Origin: Capsicum annuum
Taxonomy: Eukaryota; Streptophyta; Magnoliopsida; Solanales; Solanaceae
Assembly (NCBI RefSeq): GCF_002878395.1
Contig: NW_025857520.1
Span: forward strand, 298,481 to 362,480
Direction: 5' to 3'
DNA length: 64,000 nucleotides
The translations under genes were made by a program, and so were the position numbers. This document shows positions 34,554-45,955 of the stretch, one piece after another; the stretch's first letter is position 1; each line of letters begins with the position of its first letter. Under the pieces are notes generated by a model that was given only the letters and a program-made list of their open reading frames with translations, did no database searches and was not told the DNA's origin.

Positions 34554-35998
34554 TGATGAATGGTGTTTTTACCACTCATTCATACTCATTATTCATGCAC
34601 AATTCCTTGATTTGAATGCATAAATAAGACAAACTTGTGATTATATGCACTAATATCTACTTGATGCAAGTAAAAAAGCTAAGAAGGTCAAAAAATGTGG
34701 ATTGGAGCTGAAAATGATAAAGAGGAAGCATAGAAGAGTGCAGCTACCTAGATTGGATCAGCCCCGGTAACCATGACTGCGGTCCTCTAGCTGAGGTCAC
34801 GGTCAGTCAAGATAGCCAGAGCAACGCGATCGCAGAATCTAACCACGGTTACTGTGGGTACAGTCGCAGTCAAATACATGCAATAGCGGATCAACGGGAA
34901 TTGGCCAAAGGGAAGAATTGTAAAATGTCATGGATGAATCTAACATCATATATAAGAAAAAGCCCTTTCTTCTCTAGGTATTGCTTGTCTCATAATATAG
35001 TTTTGAATTCTATGTTTGAAACCCTAATTGGGCAAGTGTGTAATCAAATTTGGAGTCTCAAATTTCCTAGTTTCTTAGTGAAGAATGAATGCTTTGGTTG
35101 ACCCATATGGTATATCTTTATTTTCTTTCTTCATGAGTAGCTAAGTAATATAGTCTTGGTATTATGTTAAATTAGTGGGTAATTGAGTTTGGATATTGTT
35201 GTATTTGCATGGATTTTAGTTGTTGAGTATGGATTTCACCATTCCTTAAGCTTGTGAGTCGGGATTTGATGGGTAAAAACTCAAAATTCAAATTGAGTTT
35301 GATGGATGAAACCTCCAATCTCTAAAAACCCTTTGTCATCCTCATAAAAAGGACTTTGGTGAATATTAGGTAAACCATAACATCATCAAAATAGGGTTAT
35401 CAGGGGACAAGGCAATGGCAAATAACAAAGCCTATAATTTACTACCCTTTGCAATCGTAGAAAGAAGTATTTAGAAAGTGTAAATCATGTCAAGAACATC
35501 ATCATAGAAATAGGGATGCTTGGTTAAGGTTTTGGGTAGTTACATAAAATCTACCCTTATTAGGTGCTCGAAAGAGCTAATCGGTGAAATCGTTGTGGTA
35601 AGATTGTAATATTGACCTCAATTATATTCAACCTAGCATATCCATTACTCAATAGTTAAATCCCTTGATAAACCATCATTATTCCACATACTTTACCTCT
35701 AAGGAGACATAATCCAAAGATTTTTACAAACCTTGAATTTTGACTATAGATAGCATTTACTTCTTACTAATCAAAGTTTGTTTGAAGAACTTTTTACAAA
35801 TTTTGACTATAGATAGCATTTACTTCGTACCCGAAATGTTGTTTCCATTATCATTTTGGGTAACCTTATGGTAGTTTGAGTATCCATTGGTTTGAAGTCT
35901 ATAGCATTCACTCCTTATGATTCAACCCCGATTTACATAGGGTTACTTGACAACAACCACCTCACCCCTCAATTATGGGAGTGATTTGAGCGTTATCA
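34554..35998 (+). repeat. 3' LTR of element B
   Basis: 1,445 bases, aligned with the 5' LTR and with intact TG start and CA end (GCGTTATCA). A TATA-like CATATATAAG lies at 34946-34955, downstream of the palindromic block at 34745-34885. A local duplication of GACTATAGATAGCATTTACTTC is seen near 35748 and 35804; the 5' LTR has it once (near 29890). Confidence 0.9.
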
Positions 35999-36003
35999 GT
36001 TAC

Positions 36004-36060
36004 TATACTTGACAGTGACTACATAATATTCAAATTAAAGGTGTAGCTTGGGTGTGATCA
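36004..36060 (+). repeat. Right end of LTR L
   Basis: Continuation of 27412-28718 after removal of element B. It ends GGTGTGATCA and is followed at once by reverse transcriptase coding sequence of fragment G. Confidence 0.6.
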
Positions 36061-36945
36061 GGCACCTGACCTATTTCTATGGTATCTTTTTGTTTGGATC
36101 TTATCGAGTTTAGAAAGCTGAACTTTCACCTTTAGGATCTTCTTGGTAAGGTTTTAATAAGACCAAGTATGTCCCAATGGGAGGATCCTTTATTTTTTGT
36201 TAAAAAGAATGATGGCTCCATACATTCTTGCATCGATTATAGGAAGCTCAAGAAGGTGATGATGACAAACAGTAATCCTATGCCTCATATTGATGATTTG
36301 TTTGACCAATTTTAGGGTGAATCTATGTTTCATAAGATTTATTTAAGGTCCATTTATCACTTATTGAGGATTCGGGTTGAATATATCTCAAAGATAGCTT
36401 TCAGGAAATGTTATGGTCATTACGAGTTTCCAATAATGTCTTTTGGGTTTACTAATGCCCTAGCTACATTCATGGATTTGATGAACCGTGTATTTTAATC
36501 CTATCAAGTCTCTTTCTTGATTATGTTCATTGATTATATCCTTATGTATTCAAGGATTAGTGAGGTGTATGCACAATATTTGAGGGTTATGCTCCAGAAT
36601 TTGAGGGACCATTTGTTTTTCACCAAGTTCTCTAAGTTTGAGTTTTGTCTTGAGTCAGTGACATTTCTTGGACATATGGTGTCCAAGGATGGTATTATGG
36701 TAGACCTGGCTAAGATTGAGGCAATTTGTGATTTGGCTAGGTCTACGTCTCCAGATGGAGTTTGTAGTTTTATTTGTTTGGCTGGTTATTATAGATGCAT
36801 TTGAGGCTTTTGCGACCATTTTGGCCCCTATAACTAGATTAACACAAAAGAAGGTGCCTTTTGAATGGTTCGAGGAGTGTAAGTTGAGTTTTTGGAAGCT
36901 CAAGGACTTTCTTACTTTAGCTCCTATGTTAGCTCTCCCAGTTGA
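36061..36945 (+). pseudogene. Reverse transcriptase region of G, catalytic aspartates lost
   Basis: Readable blocks are CIDYRKLKKV (about 36229), motif A as [10 protein letters not shown] (about 36335-36360), [20 protein letters not shown] and the active-site box IMFIDYILMYS (about 36520-36550). The thumb and connection follow in the open stretch 36517-36801 (FLGHMVSKDGIMVDLAKIEA). As in E1, the Asp of motif A and the second Asp of the YXDD box are both Tyr. A second frame takes over at 36716-36950 (ITRLTQKKVPFEWFEECKLS), showing a frameshift near 36780. Confidence 0.85.
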
Positions 36946-36950
36946 GGAGG

Positions 36951-39356
36951 TGTAATACCCCGATCATTCCTTAAGCCTAAATCTATCTTTTTAAATGGAT
37001 ATGTATGACTTCAAAAGATATTGATATTTAAACAATGTTGTATTTCTTAAATTTCCAATTTTTGTCATGTAGAGCATTGAATAAGCTTTCCATCGATGCC
37101 AATTTCATCAAAATTTGACATCGGACGAAGGAGTTATTGCCTTTTTACTAGAGAGTATCAGAACGCCCAGGTTTGACGATAGACTTAGTGGACCGTTAGG
37201 TCCCAGGTGGCCTGTCAAGTGTCCCGTCAAGCCAAGTTGGTAACCTTCTTTTTAGGCCATCGTGTGGAGGCTTGGTTGATGGACCGTCAAAAAGTTGATG
37301 AACCGTCAAATGGGTCCGTCAGGCTGATACAGAATGTCCCATTCCTGGGCCTCACGTGATGGATAACTTGGTGGATTGTCACAACCTTTGACGGACCATT
37401 AATCTGACCATCACTCTGAGGCAGAACGTTCCAGATTTGGCACTTGAGTGACAGACGACCTGGTGGACCGTCAGCTCATCTGACAGACTGTCAGATTGAC
37501 CGTAACAGGCCCCGATCTGCAATTTTCAACTTTTTCAAAAGGGTATTTTGGTCATTTTTGTTCCTTATGGCCCTATATATATATCTAAGAAGAGAAGAGG
37601 AGATCAGTTTCTCTCTTTTCTCCTTTTCTCTTCCAAAAATATCTAGAGATTAGGGTTTCTTCTAAAATCTAAAAATCCAATCTTCGTCCAAATAAATTCA
37701 AGAATCCTCCATAGTGATTCAAAGTGATTCAATAATTAAGTTCCCCAAGTCAAAGGCATTAAGAATCTTGGTCTGAAAGTGCAAGGAAGAAGTTCCAAAA
37801 AAGTTTCTACATCTCCAAAAAAAAAAATCAAAATCCAAGGTATGTGGGGTTTGAACAAGAACACTACTTTCGTTCTTGTGCCTAAAGATTTATTTTTTAT
37901 TATTGATTTACATGATATCGCAAGTGGGTTTACACCCAAATTTCTCTATTAATGATTTATGAGATTTAAGTTGAATGAGTTTGATATGAGCCGTATATTA
38001 TCATTATGTATTGATGATTTCTAAGAAATTTAAGTCAAGTTCCATGAGTTGAATATTTTTATTACGAATTGATGATTTTTGAATAATTGGAGATAAGTTT
38101 CATGAGTTATGCCTTTCCATGAGAAATTCGACTATTGAATGTATATTGATATGTGAGATTGAGAGGCAAGAATGAGTCTTATGATATTTCCATGAAGTTT
38201 TTGATATTTGAAATGATTTGATAAACAAATATACTTGATATTGAGAAAGCTTGTGTTGAGTCGAGTCGAGTTAGGAATCCACAAGATCTTTATGATTTTC
38301 TGATGAGATATATATTTATGTTTTGGTATTTATAATAGAACCATGATTTGATATTGGCTGAGGTGGATATCCTATTGCGTTCTGAGTTGAGTCTGGCAGG
38401 AGTATTTAGCACCGAGCGGGAAATTTGGTATTTCCCCAAAACTACATGGCACCGTCGGATTGATGTTGATAATTGTGGGACAAAGGCCGAGTATGATATT
38501 GTGAAGATGAGATTGAGTTTCCACTCCCTAGCAAGAGTACAACACCCTTGTCAATGTGGGGTTCTCTCCTTAGGAGGGCAAAACGTTGGACTACATGCGG
38601 CTCACATGGTGTAGTCATGTTGGTTATATAAAACTCCCACGACCATAATGATTTGAGTCTCTTGAGTTACCGAGTCACTCTAAGTCATAAGTTAAAGAGT
38701 TTGAGTTGAGATAAATGATTTACAATATTTATGAAGCATGTATTACTACTAATGATTTATGAGAAAAATGTTTCAGATAATTCAAGTGAAGAGAATTATT
38801 ATGGTCAGCATGCATGATTTTATTATACATTTATGATATCATATAAATATTGCATCCACCCTCGCATACTCAGTACATTCCTAAGTACTGACTCCCATAC
38901 TCTTTTGTATTTTATATTTCATTGTGATATAGGTTCAGGTGATCAGTCTCAGCAGCAACAGTGATATTTGAGTACCTTTTTCTACATCTCTGCAATTAGT
39001 GAGTCCTCTTGGTTTGAGGACCTATATCTCTTATTTTGTCTTGCTAATAAATGGTCGTTTATTTTTAGTTCAGTACGAGTCAGTTGGGGATCTGTCCCAA
39101 TAACTCCTCAGTCTTATGTAGTAGAGGGTTTGTCAGATTAGTTGCCAGTATGTACAGGATCTTAGTATTTTGGTTGTACAGGAAAATATCATTTTGTATC
39201 TAAGCATGGTCAATACATGCTTATTCCACTTTATCTTAGCATGATTTGTGTTACAGTTAGTTCTAAAAGTGATGACAAGCTTAGAGGGTTAGATTGAGGC
39301 CACGTGTGACCTTAAGCATCGTGTGAAATCTTGGGATGGGTTCTTGGGGCGTTACA
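36951..39356 (+). repeat. S: solo chromovirus LTR with perfect target duplication
   Basis: 2,406 bases, TGTAATACCCC...GGGGCGTTACA, flanked by GGAGG at 36946-36950 and 39357-39361. The pol reading of G continues across it. It contains a palindromic block (37155-37510), a TATA-like CCCTATATATATATC (37571-37585), a leader, donor-like AAG|GTATGTGGGG (37840), the shared block TAGCACCGAGCGGG (about 38407) and an acceptor-like ATAG|GTTCAGGTG (38932). A complete element once stood here and recombined between its LTRs. Confidence 0.92.
37155..37510 (+). repeat. Palindromic word block in solo LTR S
   Basis: At least ten occurrences of GGACCGTCA/TGACGGACC-like words (for example near 37190, 37283, 37300, 37313, 37389 and 37465), whose parent GACGGACCGTC is close to a perfect palindrome. 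Spacing is irregular. The TATA-like box follows about 60 bases downstream. Confidence 0.7.
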
Positions 39357-39700
39357 GGAGGGATTCACCATATTCTATGATGCTTTGGGTGTTGGTCTTA
39401 GTTGTATATTGATGCAGTAGGGCTGTTTCATTGCCTATGATTCTAGACAGCATAAGGTGCATGATTGCAACTACCTAACTCATAATGGGGTGCATTGTGA
39501 GAATTTCACCGATCATCGCAGCCTTCTAAATCTGATGACGTAGCAAGATCTTAATGCTCGATAGCGCATATTGATGGAGTTTGTAAAAGCCTATGATATT
39601 TCCATCTTGTACCATCTAGGTAAGGGGAATGTAGAAGCTAATGCCTTAAGTTGCAAGGCAGCGACTATGGGTAGCTTGTCTTGTATATAAGTCTCTCAAA
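39357..39700 (+). pseudogene. RNase H region of G with internal deletion
   Basis: FTIFYDALGVGLSCILM starts the domain, with the first Asp kept. The reading then jumps from CNYLTHN to GVHCENFTDHRSLLNL, missing about 18-19 codons that hold the catalytic Glu in relatives (compare 3180-3240). The C-terminal KGNVEANALSCKA motif follows near 39628-39660. Confidence 0.75.
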
Positions 39701-40985
39701 GGCCTTTATCATGGGACATTCAGTCCTTAGCCAATTTGATGGTTTGCTTTGATATTTCTAACCCTAGGAGGACTATTGCTAGTATGAAGGCGAGGTCCTC
39801 ACTATTTGAGCAGATTCATGATCATCGGTACAAAGCTAGAAAGTTGTGATTTTTTCATGATCAAGTGTTGAGTGGTGATTCTAGGAGTCACACTATTCAT
39901 CGTGAGGGTATTTTGAAATTTTAGGGCCATATTTGTGTTTCTTAGATTAGTGCCTGAATTCAATTGATTTTTCATGAGGCTTACAGCTCCAGATGGCATT
40001 TGAGTTATTGTGGATGGTTTAACGAAGTTAGCATATTTCATTCCAATTCAAATGACCTTCAGTGCTGAGAGACTAGCCCATATCTACGTTCTAGAGATAG
40101 TTCATTTGCATAGAGTGCATATTTCTACCATTTTAAATCATGGTTTTTTGTTTACTTTAGGTTTTGGAGAGAATTCTAGAAGGAGTTAGGTACTCGAGAA
40201 GATATGAGTACATTCTTTCACCCATAGACCAATGGTCAGTCTGAGCAAACTATTTAGGTGCTCGAGAATATGCTCTGAGCCTGTGTTATGGATTTTAGAG
40301 GTTAGCAAAATCAGTATTTAGCATTGTTAGAGTTTGCGTATAACAACAGCTATTACTAAAGTATTGAAATGGCGCCTTACGAGGAATTATATGGTAGAAG
40401 ATATCGTTCTCTGGTTGGATGGTTTGAGACTTCAAAGGTGAGACCTCATGGAACAGATTTACTTTAGGATTCATTGGATAGATTTAGGGTGATTTAGGAC
40501 AAGCTGAGGGTATCCCAGAGTAGGTAGAAGGAGGTTCAAAGTCGGTGAATAAGTATTTCTTCATATTTTTCCCATGAAGGGTGTGATGAGGTTCAAAAGG
40601 AAGGGTAAGCTCAATCCTGGATATATTGGTCCTTTTGAGATTTATCATGTAGTTGGGGAGGCAGCTTATGAGTTGGCCTTACCTCTAGACTTTTCCACTG
40701 TTCATCTAATTTTCTATGTCTCTATATTATGACGGCATATTCCTGATCCATCTCATGTGCTTAGATTGGAATCAGTCCAGTTAGATGAGCATTTGACCTT
40801 TATGAAGGAGCCAATGTTGATTTTGGCTAGTGATGTGAGGCGGTTAAGCACTAGGAAGATTCTATATTTAGGGTTCAATAGAGGCACCACCCAGTGAAGG
40901 AGGCCACTTGGGAGATCAAGAGTGAGATGTGGGCCCAGTAACTTACCTATTTGATATTTTAGGTACTTCATCATCTTTAACTTTC
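39701..40985 (+). pseudogene. Integrase and chromodomain-like region of G, with deletion
   Basis: The N-terminal linker (IHDHRYKARKL) leads to the start of the zinc domain (HEAYSSRWH near 39975). That jumps directly into VDGLTKLAYFIP near 40015, so most of the zinc finger and the first catalytic Asp region are lost. The core continues with LGTREDMSTFFHP, NGQSEQTI (the Glu), [11 protein letters not shown] and APYEELYGRRYRSLVGWF. The C-terminal region ends in a chromodomain-like EATWEIKSEM near 40900-40930, marking the chromovirus lineage. Many stops are present. Confidence 0.75.
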
Positions 40986-43138
40986 GGGGATGAAGTTCTT
41001 TAGTAGTTGATATTTTTAATCGCCCTTTTAATTAATTTCCATAATTTTGCTTATTTTTGTTGTTAGCAATTTTTCATAGCTGCCTCAAGTCACTTATGAT
41101 TTATTAGAACTGATAATTCGGTTACTGTACAGTTCGCTTGGGTTAGAGAGCCAATTCTATATTTAGAATTCTTCCCTGGTTTCATATGGCCACTGTACAA
41201 AAACTTCAATGAAATGATCTCATATGTAAATTTTGACTGCTTCAATTGGTTTAGATTATCAATTTTGGGTTGGGTAGACCATTATTTTGGGTCTAACTGC
41301 TCCAATCCCATTTTGAATTGGCCAAAAACTTTGAACATATGGGAGTGGGGCGGGCTCATAATTGGACTAAACGGCCTTGGATAGAAACTTCGACTTCACC
41401 AATGTATCCAGAACGTCGAATTCAATAGGATTAATAATTTATTTGGAAAAATTAGAGTCTTAATGAGTTCTTAGGGTCAAAATAAATTTTGGACTTTGTG
41501 GATTCTATAGCATGGAAATCGCGGCCCCATGATGGCAATCGCGGTACCTCCATACCTAGAGGGGCTATAAACATGCCCCTTTGTCTCAAAATTGGCCATT
41601 TTCACCACTCCTTGAGACCTAGAAACTCTAGAATAATATGTTTACTTCAAAAAAGTCTTGGGTATGAGTTCGAAGCCAATTAAGCATATATTTTCGTGAT
41701 TAAAAATGGATTTGAGGTAATAATCCTTTATTTTCAAGCCTTGATTTATTAAAATTTTGACCAAAACCCCGATTTGTTTGAGGGCATGATTTTAACCCCA
41801 AAATGTTTGGTTTTCACTTGATTCTTGAGGGTTATGATTCCCTGATAGTGTGTGAACGTTCGATCTATCTTAAAGATGTGTTTCCTATACGTGGTACCCA
41901 CTTGGAGGTTTTAGATGTTGTTTTTCCACCCAAAAAATAATGGTGTAATATGGGTATTGATATTCTCATATGAGGTGTAGATTGTGTTTTTGATAGGTTT
42001 GCACCTTGAAGAAGCTTCTCTGAAGAAAAAAACAAAGGTTTAGCAGTTCACGAACTTTCTTTTAATTTGAGGTAGGTTAGTCTTACTTCTTGTTAGGTTG
42101 AGTTATGTTATAGTATAATTGTTACATCTTGTTAGATTGGGAAGAGTTCTAGTTGTTGGATTGATAGATGGTAAGACTTGGAATTAGTTTAATCATTTAG
42201 GTCATTTGAACTCATAGAATGCGATGCTTGAATTGTAGGCTAGAACCTTGGTTAATTGGTCTTATTGTCTTATGGATAGCATAAGAAGGCTCTAGTTGCT
42301 TTAGTTACATGGGAGTGACCTTGACAATCATGTTAAGGGTAAGTTGACCCTATTTACTTATATGTATAGAATTGCGTTAGTTGCCATTAATGGGTTAAGA
42401 GTAGTGCTTGAGAAAAACCTTACCTTAGGATTATTATGGCTTGTTAGATATCTAAGACTTGATTTAGACACTTTAGACTTCTAACCAGGTAAAAGTTAGA
42501 CTTAAAATGTATTTTTAGGAATTAGAAGTAGGATCTTGACCTATCTAAAGATAGGACTTGTGTAGTTCCCTTGAAGACCTTTGACGCTTGATAAATTATT
42601 AAAGAATGCCCTTAGGAGAATGTTGGCTATCCCTGGTAAATGAATTATGGTAATTTTATTGGAAGTGATGTATATAGTTATTGACTAAGTTATCAATAAT
42701 GCTATGAATAACTATGGATAATGCTATGAATAACTATGGATAATGTTATGAATTAAGCCCATGACTATTTTATTATTTGAATCATTGCCTAGACTACTAT
42801 TTTGGGCTTGGTCTATGAAATTACTCACTATATGTTCTTATCTAGTAACCAAACTAGTACTTTTGCTAGAAAGCCCTCTTGTTGCTAATATTGTGAGTCA
42901 TGATACAAAGGGCTCTAGAAGATATATTTATTGACTACATGAGAAACTATGCTACTAACCATGTTGGACCAAACAATGCTTTGTATTATTCATGCTATGT
43001 ATAAATATTTATATATTTGTGGATAAATTATCCTTGATGAGATATGAAGGTACACTTCTCCTTACTTTCCTCTTTCTTTATCCCTCGTGGGGCTTGTCAT
43101 TTACTTTAGCCCTTGTAGGGCTTGTCCTTTATTATTGA

Positions 43139-43159
43139 TATATATATATATATATATAT
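43139..43159. repeat. TA microsatellite
   Basis: About ten TA units directly before the 38-bp minisatellite. Confidence 0.9.
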
Positions 43160-43386
43160 TAATGTGATGATGATGCCTGGAAAGTTTGAAGGATATATTG
43201 ATGTGATGATGATGCCTGACAAGGTCGGAAGATATATTAATTGATGATGATACGCGATAAGAAGGGGGATATGTTGATGTGATGATGATACCCGAAAAGG
43301 TCGAATGATATATTAATGTGATGATGATGCCCAGCAAGTCCTGAGGATATATTTATGTGGTGATAATACCTGTCAGGGATGGAGGA
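43153..43386. repeat. Minisatellite, 37-39 bp unit, about six copies
   Basis: Units begin with GATATATT-like words near 43192, 43231, 43268, 43306, 43345 and 43384, and share ATGTGATGATGATGCC and an AAGGTCG-like tail. It lies inside the LTR 41008-44642. The long histidine-rich reading on the minus strand is a by-product. Confidence 0.85.
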
Positions 43387-44642
43387 TAATTATTGATATT
43401 GTGTATATAAAGAGGGTATGACTTCGACCTTAGGGTGCCTTAATGGTTAAGGTTTAATATTAAATAAAGGCTAGTTAGTAAGTGGGATCCAGTGTAAAAT
43501 GAAGATCCACCTAGTGAGTAATGTTAGTATATAATAATGGTTAATTAAAGAAATATTGATTTTTAAAATAAGCTATATGGTGACTAGTTGTCTATTAAAT
43601 GAATATATTACTTGATGGCTAGAGATTTTATGGACTAGTTGATGACCCTTGTTTAGTTAAAATATGGTAGTAGCGAATATGGGTAATACATGACCAATGA
43701 TGGTAATAGTGTGGATTTGAATACATTGTCGATGCTGGTAACTAATAAAAGTTGGGTAAAATGTCTAAATGGTGATAAATGTGGCATATGGTCGAATAAT
43801 GATGAGATTTGGATACGTTATTTCTTAAATAATTGTATTGTTACTATTTTCTTGGGTGTACTCTCCGGTGGTATGGGACGGTGTGATGGGTTCCTTTATT
43901 TTATGCACTAGTTTGTGTATGAACGCTAACTTTATACTTGTGTTTCTTGTGATTGTACTTGTGTTGCTTTATACTTTCGAGTTATTTATTTCATATGCTC
44001 TATGATATTATATTTGATGATGCATTATGCTATTATTATTTTGGTTTGATTAGTTATTATATATAGTGATGAGAAGAAGACTTACGTTCACTTTTGTACC
44101 TTGACTTAGATATGTTTATCTTGCACTATATCATCTTCATAAAATATCTTGGCTCAGTCGGACGATGATGCCTACTGAGTACCCATTATTTTTGTACTCA
44201 TACTACACTTTTGTACTTTTAAGTGTACAAATTTGAGTACTAGATACTGCCATTGAGTTGAGTTTGTGCGGCGTTGACATTCCGGAGATAGGGTGAGCTC
44301 TTGGAGTTTTGAGTCACGCATTTCCCTCTAACTTTCATTTAGACTTTTCTATTTGAGATAGATGTATTGACTTATTTTTTAAAGATTCTTGGGTTGTATT
44401 CCTATTACAATCATACATAGATGCTCTTTTATCAATTATACCAGGCCATAGGATTGGTATCCATTTTTAGTTATCTATTTATATTAGAACACTATTTATA
44501 TATATCTTGTGCTCATTGGTTTTTGGCCTAGTTGGGCCTTTATTACCTAACTAACCCATTGTGCTTGCTCTGGGTTAGGTATTGGCTTACCCATTCCCAG
44601 ATTATAGTGTGTGTCATTATCCTCGTAAATCGGTTTGTGACA

Positions 44643-45955
44643 ATATGGTATCCATGTATGGTATTATGGTTGTTTTAAAAAAGATTAAGGAAGTTTAGGA
44701 TTGGTGTAGGCCAACTTCACATTCCAATATTTGATGTTTTTATAAATTGGCTTTTTACTATAGGAGGTTTGTGAAGAGTTTTTCTTCTATTGTATCTCAA
44801 AAACTCATGACATTTTTTAATTTGGCTTATATTCTGACTTTATTTGTTGAAGATGAAGGTTTTACTGTGTATTGTAATGCTTCATGTATTAGACTTGGGT
44901 TGTGTTGAGGCAGAAGGATGAGTTTATTACATATGATTCAAAGCATCTAAGGATCCATAAAAAGAATTATTCTACTCATAACTTAGTGTTGGAAATAATA
45001 AATTTTGCGATGAAGATTTGGAGGAATTAACTGTATGGTATGCACTGTGAGATTTTCATTGATAATCGTAACCTAAAGAATATATTCAACTAGAAGGATC
45101 TGAACTTTAGACAATGAATATGGTTGGAGTTTCTTAAGGATAATGATATAACTATCCTTTATTATCTAGGCAAGGACAATTTAGTGGTAGATGCCTAAGT
45201 AGAAAGTCTTTGAGTATGGAAAACTTTACTTTGTTATTATGGAGGACCAACCTTTGACTATTGATGTTTGTGAGACTTGATATTTCTGTGACGGGTAGGG
45301 TTCTTACTAACAATCTATCTTTGTAGAGAAAATTAAGGCCAGACAGTTTGAAGATAAAAAGCTATGCTTAATTTAGGGAAATATGTTGTGAAACTAAGGA
45401 GACAATTCAAGACTGGAAGGATGCTTTTAGGATCAAGGGTTAAATTTGCATAATGCGAGTATATGATTTGAATAGGTTCTAGTTATTCATTTAGCTAGAG
45501 TCTTTTTAAATATTCGTTTAGTTTACATGTTTAAACTAGAACAAAATTTAACACCAGAACAAATATGACTGTAAGCAGTTTAAAAAAGAACATTATTCGA
45601 TGTTCTAGACGGATTAGTTACCTACATGCCTATTAGTTATTTTTTTAGTTTTCATGTTTTAATTATGAAGAAATACTATCCGAATAGTTTTCATATAATC
45701 TAGTAAGATTGAGTAAAGCTAGATTTGAATATGGCATTTGAGGAAAAGCTAGTGGCCCTTTTGGATCGATAGATCTAGGACTCAAGGTCAAAGGAGATAG
45801 AACCTATGATGGCACAATAAAGATATTGTGCGGTTGATGAAGCCACTTGGGAGACCAAGATAGACATAAACAGTAGATATCATTCATTTTTAGCCAATCC
45901 AGGTACTTTTTTGCTCTTTACATTTGAGGGCGAATGTGTGTTTTAGTGGTGGTGA
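44643..45955 (+). pseudogene. H: pol remnant (RT end, RNase H, integrase traces, chromodomain)
   Basis: Starts inside the reverse transcriptase thumb (ATGGTATCC; the same point in G is near 36675). The connection domain follows (FYYRRFVKSFSSI near 44755), then RNase H: FTVYCNAS (Asp replaced by Asn), a degenerate HNLVLEIINFAMKIW region and IFIDNRNLKNIF near 45055-45085. Integrase is reduced to traces (45290-45480), then about 240 AT-rich bases. A chromodomain-like tail follows (VALLDR, DEATWETKIDINSRYHSF near 45835-45890). The 5' half must lie on the far side of the element that inserted at 44642. Confidence 0.75.

Larger units (their letters stand above)
28719..35998 (+). mobile_element. Element B: pol-less (non-autonomous) Athila-like element
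   Basis: 5' LTR 28719-30131, primer site 30135-30153, gag, a protease fragment, an env-position ORF, polypurine tract, 3' LTR 34554-35998. The target duplication GTTAC is perfect (28714-28718 and 35999-36003). Length 7,280 bases. Reverse transcriptase, RNase H and integrase are absent: protease runs directly into the post-pol signature AGGCGCTAGGTGGGAGGTGA at 31141. It would have depended on another element's pol. Confidence 0.9.
36061..41007 (+). mobile_element. G: chromovirus pol fragment, 5'-truncated, split by solo LTR S
   Basis: Begins inside the reverse transcriptase linker (GCACCTGACCTATTTCTATGG; the same place in K is near 50020) and runs through RNase H, integrase and a chromodomain-like end near 40975. 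Gag and protease are missing at the left junction with L. The solo LTR at 36951-39356 interrupts it between reverse transcriptase and RNase H, and the reading continues after its removal. Confidence 0.85.
41008..44642 (+). repeat. Chromovirus LTR (about 3.6 kb) after G
   Basis: Directly follows the pol end of G, so it is probably G's 3' LTR. The start (TGATATTTTTAATCGCC) is degenerate and the end reads CGGTTTGTGACA. Inside are AATCGCGG words (41517 and 41538), a TATA-like GGCTATAAAC (41573), a donor-like GAG|GTAGGT (about 42072) and a minisatellite (43153-43386). A region near 44160-44330 (GATGATGCCTACTGAGTACC) recurs inverted at about 51885-52035. The sequence after 44642 belongs to a different pol copy (H), as expected if G's element had inserted into H. 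Confidence 0.7.

Noticed and set aside
36655..36903. Minus-strand ORF over reverse transcriptase
   Set aside because: Antisense shadow of the RT coding region of G.
38348..38614. 88-residue ORF in solo LTR S
   Set aside because: It covers the block shared by LTRs (AGCACCGAG), but the frame is not open in E1 (6720-6850) or D (58950-59110).
43101..43337. Histidine-rich ORF on the minus strand
   Set aside because: Direct product of translating the 38-bp minisatellite and TA run.
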